A DNA stretch of 52,319 bases from Janthinobacterium psychrotolerans. GTDB lineage: Bacteria; Pseudomonadota; Gammaproteobacteria; Burkholderiales; Burkholderiaceae_D. The position numbers and the translations under genes were made by a program. The notes beneath the pieces are model-generated. The model was not told the DNA's origin. It was given only the letters and a program-made list of their open reading frames with translations, and did not search any database. The DNA is taken from NCBI RefSeq assembly GCF_001677885.1, contig NZ_LOCQ01000036.1, positions 1 through 52,319 on the forward strand, in the 5' to 3' direction. Shown here piece by piece: positions 27,635 through 36,540 of the stretch (position 1 is its first letter; each line of letters opens with the position of its first letter).

Positions 27635-29947
27635 ATGCCGCACGATCACCACCACGCCCCCACGCCCGCGCCATCGAACGATCACGCGCACGATCATGGC
27701 CACGATCATGGCCACGATCATGGCGAGCAACCATCACCCGGTCACTCCCATGGCGGCTGCTGTTCCCACAGCCATGCCGAGGTCGCCGCGCCAGCGGCGC
27801 CGTTCGAGCTGCCCAGCACGCCACTGGCGGGCGCGCACACGGCCAGGTACCGCATCGCCAATATGGATTGCCCGGTGGAGGAGCGGCTGATCCGCAACAA
27901 GCTGTCCGGCATGGACGGCGTGGTTGGCCTTGACTTCAAACTGATGAACCGGGTGCTCGATGTGCACCATACCCTGCCCTCGCTGGCAACGGTGGAGGCG
28001 GCGCTGCACGGCATCGGCATGCAGGCCGTGCCGGTCGAAGCTGGCGCAGCCGCTGTACGCGATCCCGACGAAGGCAAGCTGTCCGGCATGCGGAAGGGCC
28101 TGCTGCTGGTGTCCGGCGTGGCGGCCGCGGCGGCCGAAGTGCTGGCATGGACGACGCACCAGGACAATTCCCCGCCGGTGATCGCGGTGGCGTTGCTGTC
28201 GATCGCCACCGGCGGCTGGCCGACCCTGAAAAAGGGCTGGATCGCGCTGAAAAGCTTTACACTGAATATCAATTTCCTGATGAGCCTGGCGGTGACCGGC
28301 GCGGTGGTCATCGGCCAGTGGCCGGAAGCGGCCATGGTAATCTTTCTGTTTGCGATTGCCGAGCTGATCGAAGGCATGTCGCTGAACCGCGCGCGCAACG
28401 CCGTGCACAGCCTGATGCAGCTGGCGCCCGATGTGGCCCTGGTGCAGTCGGGCAATGACTGGCTGAGCAAGCCGGTGGCGCAAGTGGCCGTCGGCAGCCT
28501 GGTGCGCGTCAAACCCGGTGAACGTATCGCCCTCGATGGCGTGGTCAACAACGGCGAGTCGTCCGTCAACCAGGCGCCGATCACCGGTGAAAGCATGCCG
28601 GTGGACAAGGTCGCCGGCGACCTGGTCTACGCCGGCACCATCAACGAACTGGGCGTGCTCGACATTACCGTCACGGCCAACAGCGGCAACAGCACCCTGG
28701 CAAAAATCGTCAGGGTGATCGAGGAAACCCAGGGCAAGCAGGCGCCGACGCAGCGCTTTGTCGACCAGTTCGCCCGTTATTACACGCCGGTGGTGGTGCT
28801 CTGCGCCATCCTGGTGGCGCTGCTGCCGACCTTGCTGCTGGGCCAGCCGCTGATGGACTGGGTTTATAAGGCGCTGGTGATGCTGGTGATCGCCTGCCCG
28901 TGCGCGCTGGTCATTTCCACGCCGGTGACGGTGGTCAGCGGCCTGACGGCGGCGGCGCGGCGCGGCATCCTCGTGAAAGGCGGGCAATTCCTGGAAACCG
29001 GCCATCAAATCAAGGCGATCGCGGTCGACAAGACCGGCACTCTCACCATCGGCAAACCTGCCGTGACGGACGTGGTGGCCTTCGATGGCCGCAGCCGCGA
29101 CGAGATTGTGTTGCTGGCGGCCAGCCTGGAAGCGAACTCCGCCCACCCGCTGGCCGCCGCCATCGTCAAGGCGGGACCGCCAGGCAGTCAGTTGCAGCCT
29201 GTAACGCAATTTTCCGCGCTGCACGGCCGTGGCGTGCAAGGCACGCTGGACGGCCAGCTCTATTACCTGGGCAATGCACGCCTGATGCAGGAGTTGACCT
29301 TGCTGACGCCGGCACTGCAAGCCGTGCTTGCGCGGCTGGAACAGCAAGCCTATACGGCCATGGTGCTGGCCAGCAGCACCGAAGCGCTGGGTGTCATTGC
29401 CGTGGCCGACGTGCTGCGGCCAACAGCGGCGGCCGCCATCGCCCGCTTGAGCGCGATGGGTGTCACCACCGTGATGCTGACCGGCGACAACGCCCTGACG
29501 GCGCAGCGCATTGCCGGCGAGGTGGGCGTGACCATGGTCAAGGCCGAACTGCTGCCGGAAAACAAGCTCGATGAAATCGTCGCACTGCAGCGCCAGTTCG
29601 GCGTGGTCGCCATGCTCGGTGACGGCGTCAACGATGCGCCGGCGCTGGCGCAGGCCCAGGTCGGTTTTGCCATGGGCGCCGCCGGCAGCGATACGGCGAT
29701 AGAAACGGCCGACGTGGCCTTGATGGACGATGAACTGGGCAAGCTGCCGGAATTTATCAGCCTTTCCCGCCGTACGCGCCGCATCCTGGTGCAAAATATC
29801 AGTTTTGCCATCGGCATCAAGCTGGTTTTCTTCGGTCTGGCGCTGAGCGGCCTGGCCACTCTGTGGATGGCCGTGTTCGCCGACGTGGGCGCCAGCCTGC
29901 TGGTGGTGGCCAACGGCTTGCGGCTGCTGCGCACAGCAAAGGACTAA
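27635..29947 (+). CDS. cadA: Cd/Zn/Pb-exporting P1B-type ATPase
   Basis: This 770-residue pump expels Cd2+, Zn2+ or Pb2+ across the inner membrane. The N-terminal 50 residues are His-rich (three HDHG repeats plus HSHGGCCSHSH), and a heavy-metal-associated domain follows with MDCPVEE. It has the actuator TGESMPVD, the P1B CPC motif at Cys421-Cys423 (ACPCALVIS), phosphorylation site Asp465 in DKTGTLT, the SAHPLAAAI HP locus, and GDGVNDAPA. It is under the CadR operator, and the following gene is joined to it by an overlapping ribosome site. The His-rich tail probably binds Zn or Cd. Confidence 0.94.
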   Translation: MPHDHHHAPTPAPSNDHAHDHGHDHGHDHGEQPSPGHSHGGCCSHSHAEVAAPAAPFELPSTPLAGAHTARYRIANMDCPVEERLIRNKLSGMDGVVGLDFKLMNRVLDVHHTLPSLATVEAALHGIGMQAVPVEAGAAAVRDPDEGKLSGMRKGLLLVSGVAAAAAEVLAWTTHQDNSPPVIAVALLSIATGGWPTLKKGWIALKSFTLNINFLMSLAVTGAVVIGQWPEAAMVIFLFAIAELIEGMSLNRARNAVHSLMQLAPDVALVQSGNDWLSKPVAQVAVGSLVRVKPGERIALDGVVNNGESSVNQAPITGESMPVDKVAGDLVYAGTINELGVLDITVTANSGNSTLAKIVRVIEETQGKQAPTQRFVDQFARYYTPVVVLCAILVALLPTLLLGQPLMDWVYKALVMLVIACPCALVISTPVTVVSGLTAAARRGILVKGGQFLETGHQIKAIAVDKTGTLTIGKPAVTDVVAFDGRSRDEIVLLAASLEANSAHPLAAAIVKAGPPGSQLQPVTQFSALHGRGVQGTLDGQLYYLGNARLMQELTLLTPALQAVLARLEQQAYTAMVLASSTEALGVIAVADVLRPTAAAAIARLSAMGVTTVMLTGDNALTAQRIAGEVGVTMVKAELLPENKLDEIVALQRQFGVVAMLGDGVNDAPALAQAQVGFAMGAAGSDTAIETADVALMDDELGKLPEFISLSRRTRRILVQNISFAIGIKLVFFGLALSGLATLWMAVFADVGASLLVVANGLRLLRTAKD
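27689..27724 (+). repeat. 12-bp tandem repeat coding HDHG x3
   Basis: CACGATCATGGC occurs three times in a row (27689-27700, 27701-27712, 27713-27724) within the start of cadA. It encodes three HDHG units in the His-rich metal-binding tail and could vary by slippage without changing the frame. Confidence 0.9.
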
Positions 29948-29949
29948 TC

Positions 29950-30531
29950 ATGCTGCAACATCAAAACATCACGCTGGAAATGCCGGGCATGGTGCTGTTC
30001 GACCCGCTCACCCTGGCCGCGCTGATCGACCGGCGGCAGATCAAGACCATGGATCTGCTGCAATATTTTAATGATTATCCAGAGGCGGGCGACGCCGCCA
30101 TCGCCCAGGGCTGCTTGCTGCCCATTTACACCATCCCGGCGTGGGACTACCAGCTGGTGTTCAACGACGGCGGCGCCTTCAGCACGCAGCCGCCGCTGCT
30201 CGCTACGGTGCTCGACGTGGTGCTGCCCTTGAAAATCACCAGCGGCACGCTGATCGCGGCCGATTTGTCGGGCCTGATGGCCTTCGACCTCGATTACTAC
30301 CTGCACTTCCCGCCGGCGCAGGAGCGCCTGGGCATGGATGCCGACGTCAGGCTGGCGCCGGGCAATTACGCGGTCAGGGTGGCCAAATTCATCGACCGGC
30401 AGGACCGCGATGTGGAACATCGCGCCTGCGGCTATGAATTCCTGCTGCGGCAAGTAGCCAGCCTGCCGGCCATGGCCGAGATCGACATCGACGACATCGC
30501 CTATGCCATCGATGGCCTGATGCAAGCCTGA
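29950..30531 (+). CDS. Unknown protein coupled to cadA
   Basis: The 193-residue protein starts three bases after the cadA stop, with AAAGGA overlapping that stop, so it is almost certainly translated as part of the cadA operon. It is acidic and globular, with no membrane helix, no signal peptide and no His-rich or Cys-rich segment. The N terminus is LEMPGMVLFDPLTLAALIDRR and the middle LPIYTIPAWDYQLVFNDGG. I do not recognise the family. It may be an accessory of metal export or an unrelated passenger. Confidence 0.7.
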   Translation: MLQHQNITLEMPGMVLFDPLTLAALIDRRQIKTMDLLQYFNDYPEAGDAAIAQGCLLPIYTIPAWDYQLVFNDGGAFSTQPPLLATVLDVVLPLKITSGTLIAADLSGLMAFDLDYYLHFPPAQERLGMDADVRLAPGNYAVRVAKFIDRQDRDVEHRACGYEFLLRQVASLPAMAEIDIDDIAYAIDGLMQA

Positions 30532-30599
30532 GGCAGGGCTGAGCTGTCACCCTGCCGCTGGCGCGCCAGGCCATATCGGCCGCCCCTTGTTTACCATCA

Positions 30600-30842
30600 T
30601 CAGTAAGTCATTTCCAGGCCGAGTTGCGTGACAACCACGTAGGTGACGAGCCCCAGGCCCAGCAGCAACAGCGCGAAGATGGCGACTGCCTTGCCGCCCG
30701 AGCGCAGCACGGCGCGCTGCTCCTTGCGCTTGTCCTTGTTCTTCTTGCCTTGATCGTAATGCCATTTGATGGCGTAAAACATGCCCGTGCCCAGCACGAG
30801 CGCCTTGAATGTCACCAGGACGATAGGGATCCAATCCATCAT
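30600..30842 (-). CDS. Small two-helix membrane protein
   Basis: The 80-residue protein has two predicted helices (IPIVLVTFKALVLGTGMFYAI and AVAIFALLLLGLGLVTYVVV) joined by a strongly basic loop, KKNKDKRKEQR. The ATG at 30842 has a GGA ten bases upstream; a GTG at 30863 is possible. It is divergent from the MocR gene. No family is recognised. Confidence 0.6.
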   Translation of the reverse strand: MMDWIPIVLVTFKALVLGTGMFYAIKWHYDQGKKNKDKRKEQRAVLRSGGKAVAIFALLLLGLGLVTYVVVTQLGLEMTY

Positions 30843-30946
30843 TTTGCGTATTTCCAGACTCACTTGACACTATTTAATCGGCTGTTGGTATTGCTACAGG
30901 TGCTCAGGCATACTACCTTAAAACAATTTCCATACATTGAGTCAAA

Positions 30947-32347
30947 ATGTCCCAGTTGAAATCCATGCAAGATGATCATTTACCCAACTGGCAGCCCCGC
31001 CTGGCACCGAACAAGGGCCCACGTTTCCTGCAGATTGCCGATGCCTTGCAGGCGGGCGTGGCGGACGGATCGCTGACGCCCGGTGAGCGCCTGCCAACGC
31101 AGCGCCAGTTGGCGGCACGGCTGGGCGTCGACCTGACGACGGTCACGCGCGCCTACGACGAGGCCAGGCGCCGCCACCTGCTGGAGGGCCGCGGCGCCAG
31201 GGGCACGTATGTCGCGGCGCCCAAAGCCGAGCTGAACGCCATCCTCGATCTGTCGATGAATACGCCGCCACCGCCAGACGGCGTGGACTTTGACGACATG
31301 CTGAAACAGGGTTTGTCCCAGGTATTGATGCGGGCAGATAATGGTTTGCTGATGACTTACCACCTGGGCGGCGGCAGCGACGCCGACCGCCAGGCTGGCG
31401 CCACCTGGCTGGCGCCGATGTTTGGCCAGCTCGATGCGCGGCAGATTGTGGTCTGTCCCGGCGCGCAGGCGGCGATCGCCGCCCTGGTCCTGGCGCTGAC
31501 CGAGCCTGGCGATGTGATCCTGGCCGAGCCAGCCAGTTATCCCGGCCTGCGTGCCGCCGCGACCCAATTCGGCCGCCGGCTCATGGCGGTGGCGGCCGAC
31601 CAGCACGGCATGCTGCCAGCGATGCTGGAGCAGGCATGCCGCCAGCACAAGCCCCGCCTGGTCTACCTCAATCCCACATTGCAGAACCCGACCGCCATCA
31701 CCATGCCGGCACACCGGCGCAAAGAGCTGGCCAGTATCGCCCAGCGCTGCGATGTACGCATCGTCGAGGACGATCCCTACTGGTTGCTGGCCGCCGCCCC
31801 GCCGCCGCCGATCGCCACGTTTGCGCCGCAACAGGTTCTCTACCTTTCGACCCTGTCGAAATGCCTGACACCGGGCCTGCGTGTCGCCTTCGTGCTGATA
31901 CGCGACCCGGTCGAGCGCGAGCGTTTCCTGGCTGCCCTCAGATCGTTTGCGCTGATGGCCGCGCCCCTGACGGCCGCACTGGCCACGCAATGGATAGCCG
32001 ACGGTTCGGCTGATCGATTGATGCAAGGCGTACGCAAGGAAGCGCGCCTGCGCCACCGGCTGGCGCGCGATATCCTGGCGGGGCGCTACAGCGGCGCGGG
32101 CGACGGCCTGCATGTGTGGCTCGACTTGCCGGCATACTGGAACTCGTCGCAGCTTGCGCACGCGGCCAGCACCTGCGGCATCGCGGTCACGCCGGCGCAC
32201 GCATTCGCCACCGGCAGCGCATCGCTCAATGCCATCCGTATCTCGCTGGGCAGCATCAAGGACCGTGGACGCTTGCAGGCGGGCCTGCAACGGCTGTCCG
32301 ACCTGCTGGCGCGGCGCCCCGAATCGTTCGGCGCCGCCGTGGTGTGA
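30947..32347 (+). CDS. MocR/PdxR-type GntR-aminotransferase regulator
   Basis: The 466-residue protein joins an N-terminal GntR winged helix (LQAGVADGSLTPGERLPTQRQLAARLGVDLTTVTRAYDEARR) to a fold-type I aminotransferase domain with PLP-binding features: SKCLTPGLRVAFVL around the Schiff-base Lys, LVYLNPTLQNPT and VEDDPYW. MocR regulators use PLP as effector. It is divergent from a small membrane protein gene and followed by hydrolase genes with their own promoter, so its target is not clear. Confidence 0.9.
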   Translation: MSQLKSMQDDHLPNWQPRLAPNKGPRFLQIADALQAGVADGSLTPGERLPTQRQLAARLGVDLTTVTRAYDEARRRHLLEGRGARGTYVAAPKAELNAILDLSMNTPPPPDGVDFDDMLKQGLSQVLMRADNGLLMTYHLGGGSDADRQAGATWLAPMFGQLDARQIVVCPGAQAAIAALVLALTEPGDVILAEPASYPGLRAAATQFGRRLMAVAADQHGMLPAMLEQACRQHKPRLVYLNPTLQNPTAITMPAHRRKELASIAQRCDVRIVEDDPYWLLAAAPPPPIATFAPQQVLYLSTLSKCLTPGLRVAFVLIRDPVERERFLAALRSFALMAAPLTAALATQWIADGSADRLMQGVRKEARLRHRLARDILAGRYSGAGDGLHVWLDLPAYWNSSQLAHAASTCGIAVTPAHAFATGSASLNAIRISLGSIKDRGRLQAGLQRLSDLLARRPESFGAAVV

Positions 32348-32369
32348 GCGTCCAGCGTTTCATTCACGA

Positions 32370-32399
32370 TGGACAGTTGCCGTACAAAAACGTTATATT
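32370..32399 (+). promoter_or_regulatory. Sigma-70-like promoter for the hydrolase pair
   Basis: TGGACA (32370-32375) and TATATT (32394-32399) are 18 bases apart. A start point near 32406 would leave only about 9 bases before a TTG at 32415, so the ATG at 32430 is the better start for the hydrolase. Confidence 0.6.
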
Positions 32400-32429
32400 A
32401 GAGGCTACTTTTAATTGCAAGCGTCGCCG

Positions 32430-33863
32430 ATGCCCGTACCCTACCGCTGGACCCTGCTGTATACCTTGCCGTTTGCGCTGCTGGCCAGCGCCGGACTGCA
32501 TGCCGCGCCGCTGGACTACACCGCCTGCACCGATAACATTCTTCCAGGCAGCTTGTGCGCCATGCATGCCGTGCCCGCCAGCGACGAGGCGCAGGGCCAG
32601 GGCAAGGAAACACTGCAATTGTTCGTGCGCAAGATTCCGGCCAAGGGCATTTCCAAAGGCAGCGTCTGGCTAGTGGCGGGCGGCCCGGGCGAATCGGGCG
32701 CCTCGTTCTACAGCCTGCTGCCTACCTTGCGGCGCAGCTTCGCCGGTTTTGATCTGCTGATACCCGACCATCGCGGCACCGGTTACTCCTCGCGGCTGTG
32801 CCCGGCCGAGGAAGCGGCGGACAGCCCCGGCGGCATGGCGCTGGCTGGCGCCGAATGGGCCAGCTGTTTCAAGGACTTGAACACGGCGCCCGCCCGCGCG
32901 CGCCAGTTTTCCATCAGCAATGCCGCCCAGGACTTGCGCTCCCTGGTCGGCACGACGCAGGGCAACCGCCCCGTGTATGTCTACGGCGTTTCCTACGGCA
33001 CCCAACTGGTGCTGCGCAGCCTGCAACTGGGCGCCTTGCCGGTGCGGGGCGTGATCCTCGATTCGCTGGTGCCGCCGCAAAACGACCCGCGCTGGGACCT
33101 GAGCCAGCGTTCGCAGGTGGTCAATGAGGTCGGCCTGCAGGTGCTGGCGCAGTGCGATGCGGACGCCGCCTGCCACGCGATGCTGGGGGAACCGGCGCAA
33201 ACGCTGTACCGGCGTGTGCTGGACAAGCTGCGCCAGGAGCCTGCCCTGCTGGCCACCATCCCCGGCAAGAACCTGAAGCATTTTATTGGCGGCATGCTCG
33301 ACGTGCCGGCTGCGCGGGCCCGCATTCCTGCGTTGTTGCAGGACCTCGACCACGGCGGCGGCACCGAACTGGCCGCCGTGCGTGGCCTGCTGAACCAGGC
33401 CGCAAGCAGCCTGGGCAGCTACCCCCAGTCGTCAATCTCGATACCGCTGGTCAGCATGATCAGCAATGCGGAAAACAATCTGCGCCCGGGCCTGACAAGG
33501 GCCGATGTCGACGGCGAGGAAGCAACGTTGCTGATGACGAGCCCCCTGCCCCGCATCCTGCTCGGCGGCGGCCTGCCCACTTATTTTCAGGATCGCTATT
33601 TCAGCCAGTTGCCGGCCAGCCTGCCGCCGGTGCTGGTACTGCAGGGCACGCTCGACCCGAAAACGCCGTATGCGGGCGCGCAGGCGCAGGTGGCTGCCTT
33701 GCGGCAAGCCGGTGCCGGGCAAGCGGGTGCCGGAAAGGTGACGCTGGCGACCATCGGGCAGGCGCCCCATTTCATCCTGTGGGCGGCGCCGGCCTGCTTC
33801 GAGCAGTCGGTGCAGCGCTTTATTGCCGGCAAGCCTGTCCAGGACTGCGCGTTAACTTTATAA
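32430..33863 (+). CDS. Secreted S33-type alpha/beta hydrolase
   Basis: The 477-residue protein has an N-terminal signal (TLLYTLPFALLASAGLHA) and an alpha/beta hydrolase fold typical of tripeptidyl or prolyl aminopeptidases (peptidase family S33). It has the oxyanion motif GGPGESG, HRGTGYSS, the nucleophile elbow VYGVSYGTQL, the acid in LQGTLDPKTP and a His in QAPHFIL. It should act in the periplasm or outside the cell, removing residues from peptide N termini; the substrate is not known. It is followed after 14 bases by a second, smaller hydrolase of the same broad family. Confidence 0.88.
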   Translation: MPVPYRWTLLYTLPFALLASAGLHAAPLDYTACTDNILPGSLCAMHAVPASDEAQGQGKETLQLFVRKIPAKGISKGSVWLVAGGPGESGASFYSLLPTLRRSFAGFDLLIPDHRGTGYSSRLCPAEEAADSPGGMALAGAEWASCFKDLNTAPARARQFSISNAAQDLRSLVGTTQGNRPVYVYGVSYGTQLVLRSLQLGALPVRGVILDSLVPPQNDPRWDLSQRSQVVNEVGLQVLAQCDADAACHAMLGEPAQTLYRRVLDKLRQEPALLATIPGKNLKHFIGGMLDVPAARARIPALLQDLDHGGGTELAAVRGLLNQAASSLGSYPQSSISIPLVSMISNAENNLRPGLTRADVDGEEATLLMTSPLPRILLGGGLPTYFQDRYFSQLPASLPPVLVLQGTLDPKTPYAGAQAQVAALRQAGAGQAGAGKVTLATIGQAPHFILWAAPACFEQSVQRFIAGKPVQDCALTL

Positions 33864-33877
33864 AGAGTGGTAAACAT

Positions 33878-34930
33878 ATGCGAAAAATCGCTGCCGTTGC
33901 AATGTTGCTGTCTTGTCAGGTCGCTGCCGTGGCGGCGGAAGCCGCCATACCGGCCCCCGCCTGCGCTTCGCCGGTCCAAAGTGTCCGCGAACAGGGCTAT
34001 GTTCCCATCAATGGCATCGAGCAATGGATCACTATCACCGGTGCGCGCTGCGGCAATCCGGTAATCCTGGTCATCCATGGCGGCCCCGGCAATCCCTTGT
34101 CGCCGTTTGCCGACGCCATGTTCCAGGGCTGGGAGCAGCACTATACGCTGGTGCAGTGGGACCAGCGCGGCGCTGGCATGACCTACAGCAAGAATCGTCC
34201 GCTTGACAACGATACTTTGACCCTGGAGCTGATGCGCGACGACGGCATCGCCGTGGCAAAGTACGTGCGCCAGCGCCTGGGCCAGCAGAAAATGATCCTG
34301 ATGGGCAGTTCCTGGGGTTCCATCCTTGGCGCCTACATGGCCAAGGCCAGGCCCGAGCTGTTCCATGCCTATATCGGCACGGCGCAGGTGGTCGACGCGC
34401 GCGCCAATGTCACCGGCATGTACCGCGAGGTAATGGCGCTGGCCAGGGCTGCCGGCGATACCGCCACGGTGGACAAACTGACGGCGCTGGGCAGCCCGCC
34501 ATGGACCGATCCGCGCAATTTCGGCATCCTGCGCCGTTTCGACCGCAAATATGAGGCTTTGACAACGGATGCGCCACCGAAAAACTGGTGGCTGCCGGCG
34601 CCCCTGTACGCCACCGCCGAGGCCCTGGCCGATGCCGAGGCCGCCGATGATTACTCGTATATCCAGTTCATGGGCATGCAGGGCGACGGCATGTTTTCCA
34701 AGGTGAATTTGCCGGCCATGGGCGCGGACTTCAAGCTGCCGGTCTACTTCGTGATGGGCACGCAAGACCTGCTGACGTCGCCAGCAATCGCGCGCCGGTA
34801 CTTTGACAGCATCCGCGCGCCGCACAAGGATTTCGTGCTGGTCCAGCGCGCCGGACACGACCCGAACCAGGCCGTGCTTGACGCGCAACTGACTTTGCTG
34901 CGCGACAAAGTGGTGCCGCTGATCAAATAG
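33878..34930 (+). CDS. Secreted proline-iminopeptidase-like hydrolase
   Basis: The 350-residue protein has a signal peptide (residues 1-20, ending VAA) and an alpha/beta hydrolase fold. It has HGGPGNP, WDQRGAGMTYSK, the nucleophile elbow LMGSSWGSILG, the acid in MGTQDLLTS and His in QRAGHDP. These motifs resemble proline iminopeptidase (S33). A longer frame from 33152 overlaps the upstream gene and lacks support. It ends convergently with the MFS gene with an 8-base overlap and probably forms an operon with the preceding hydrolase. Confidence 0.86.
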   Translation: MRKIAAVAMLLSCQVAAVAAEAAIPAPACASPVQSVREQGYVPINGIEQWITITGARCGNPVILVIHGGPGNPLSPFADAMFQGWEQHYTLVQWDQRGAGMTYSKNRPLDNDTLTLELMRDDGIAVAKYVRQRLGQQKMILMGSSWGSILGAYMAKARPELFHAYIGTAQVVDARANVTGMYREVMALARAAGDTATVDKLTALGSPPWTDPRNFGILRRFDRKYEALTTDAPPKNWWLPAPLYATAEALADAEAADDYSYIQFMGMQGDGMFSKVNLPAMGADFKLPVYFVMGTQDLLTSPAIARRYFDSIRAPHKDFVLVQRAGHDPNQAVLDAQLTLLRDKVVPLIK

Positions 34931-36431
34931 CCGACCTGGCAGCCAGGTCGGCCCGGTGCTGGCGCAGATGCAACTGGCGCAGCGTCGCCGCGGCCAGCAG
35001 CAGGATGGCGGCGGCGGTGGCCAGCACGGCGACAAAGGCCTGGTCGAAAGCGGCGCGCGCCAGCTGCGCTACCTGCAGCCCCAACGCTACCGGCAGTTGC
35101 CCGGCCGCCTGCAGCGCGGCGTCCAGCGTGTCGTGGGCGTTGGGCAAGTCGCCGGCGCTGGCTGGCAGCACCAGGGTGGCGCTGTAGACAGCCGTCATGA
35201 TGGTGCCCAGAATCGTTACGCCCAGCACGCCGCCGAGCTCGAACGACACTTCCTCGATCGAGGCGGCCATGCCGGCCTGCTGCGGCGCTACATTCAGCAT
35301 CACGGCGCTCGAGGCGGCCGTCATCACGGCGCCCAGACCCAGGCCCAGCAGCACCAGGCTGGCCACCTGCCAGAACACCGCCGCGTCATGCAGCAGCAGA
35401 TAGCCGGCCATGCCGAGGCCGGACACCAGTAACGATCCCCACAGCACTTGCGCCTTGTCGGCGCGCGGCAGCATCAGGCCCGTCAAGGGGCCGGCAACCA
35501 CAGAGGCCAGCGGCAAAGGCAGCAGCAACAGGCCGGCGTCCAGCGGCGACAGCGCGCGTACCAGCTGCAAATGCTGGCTGAGCGCCAGTTCCATGCCGAT
35601 CAGTGCGGCCGACGCCACCATCGCGGCGGCCACCGCGCTGGAAAACGGCAAGGCGCGAAACAGCGCAAAATCGATCATCGGCTGCGCTTGCCGGTTCTGG
35701 CGGCGCACAAAGATGGTCATGAAGAAGGCGCCGATGAGCAGGGCCAGCAGCGCCACGGCATACGACGGCGCGGCCTTGCCCGCTTCCTTGATCGCATACA
35801 CGCCGCCCAACAGGCCCAGCATGACTTGCAGCGAGCCGAGTATATCCCAGGGCTTGTCGGTATTGCCCGCCCGCTTGGGCAGGATAACAACGGCCATGAC
35901 CAGGGTCAGCAGTACCACCGGCACATTGATCAGGAACACGGAACCCCACCAGTAGTGTTCCAGCAGGAAGCCGCCCAGCACGGGGCCGAAAGCGGCGCCG
36001 CCCGAGGCGATGGCGGCCCACACGCCGATGGCGAACGAGCGTTCGCGCGCGTCGGCAAAGGTCAGCCGTATCAGGGACAAGGTGGCCGGCATCATCATGG
36101 CCGCGCCCAGGGCCAGCAGGATGCGCGAGGCGATCAGCCAGGCCGGCGCCGGCGAAAACGCGGCGCACAGCGAGGCGACGCCGAAGACCAGCAGGCCAGC
36201 GAGGAACACGGGTTTGTGGCCGAGGCGGTCACCGAGGGTGCCCAGGCCGGGCAGCAAGGCGCACACGACCAGGGAATAGATATTGATGATCCACAGTTTT
36301 TGCGAGGACGAGGCCTGCAGTTCGTGCGTCAGCGCGGGCAAGGCGGTATAGAGCACGGTCATGTCGACCACGATCAGGAACAGGGCGCTGGAGACGATGG
36401 CCAGGGTCAGCCATTTTTGTACGGTATGCAT
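34923..36431 (-). CDS. MFS multidrug transporter (DHA2, 14 TM)
   Basis: The 502-residue protein has the DHA2-family pattern: TM1 with VVDMTVLYTALPAL, motif A GTLGDRLGHKPVFL, and motif C-like GPVLGGFLLEHYWWGSVFLINVP. It has about 14 hydrophobic segments. It resembles QacA/SmvA-type pumps for cationic biocides or dyes. It is transcribed divergently from a LysR gene, with a palindromic site between the two, and overlaps the end of the convergent hydrolase gene by 8 bases. Confidence 0.9.
   Translation of the reverse strand: MHTVQKWLTLAIVSSALFLIVVDMTVLYTALPALTHELQASSSQKLWIINIYSLVVCALLPGLGTLGDRLGHKPVFLAGLLVFGVASLCAAFSPAPAWLIASRILLALGAAMMMPATLSLIRLTFADARERSFAIGVWAAIASGGAAFGPVLGGFLLEHYWWGSVFLINVPVVLLTLVMAVVILPKRAGNTDKPWDILGSLQVMLGLLGGVYAIKEAGKAAPSYAVALLALLIGAFFMTIFVRRQNRQAQPMIDFALFRALPFSSAVAAAMVASAALIGMELALSQHLQLVRALSPLDAGLLLLPLPLASVVAGPLTGLMLPRADKAQVLWGSLLVSGLGMAGYLLLHDAAVFWQVASLVLLGLGLGAVMTAASSAVMLNVAPQQAGMAASIEEVSFELGGVLGVTILGTIMTAVYSATLVLPASAGDLPNAHDTLDAALQAAGQLPVALGLQVAQLARAAFDQAFVAVLATAAAILLLAAATLRQLHLRQHRADLAARSAI
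34931..34951. terminator. Inverted repeat at the convergent gene end
   Basis: Perfect 9-bp arms CCGACCTGG and CCAGGTCGG flank CAG. It lies inside the last codons of the MFS gene, just past the hydrolase stop. It could fold in either transcript, but no T-run follows on the plus strand, so termination is uncertain. Confidence 0.35.
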
Positions 36432-36510
36432 GGTGGTAACTCAGGAATAGCTGGTCGAGTGGAGTGATGGCAACGAGTTTATGTCGTCATGGAATGGCAT
36501 TCAAGTTAAA

Positions 36511-36533
36511 ATCCATCTGTAAATCAGATGGAT
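36511..36533. promoter_or_regulatory. Palindromic LysR-type box between MFS and LysR genes
   Basis: Perfect 9-bp arms ATCCATCTG (36511-36519) and CAGATGGAT (36525-36533) flank TAAAT. The core fits the T-N11-A rule of LysR-family sites. Its position just upstream of the LysR start suggests autorepression and control of the divergent pump gene. Confidence 0.72.
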
Positions 36534-36540
36534 GGATGCC

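Noticed and set aside
27689..27724. Short repeats as a possible CRISPR array
   Set aside because: The 12-bp units are directly adjacent without spacers and encode HDHG in frame within cadA.
27734..29794. 686-codon minus-strand frame opposite cadA
   Set aside because: It is a shadow of the intact, motif-complete cadA gene. Its product is low-complexity and rich in His, Gln, Arg and Gly, as expected from antisense reading of GC-rich codons.
33152..33877. N-terminal extension of the second hydrolase
   Set aside because: It overlaps the first hydrolase in another frame and would bury the clear signal peptide that starts at 33878.
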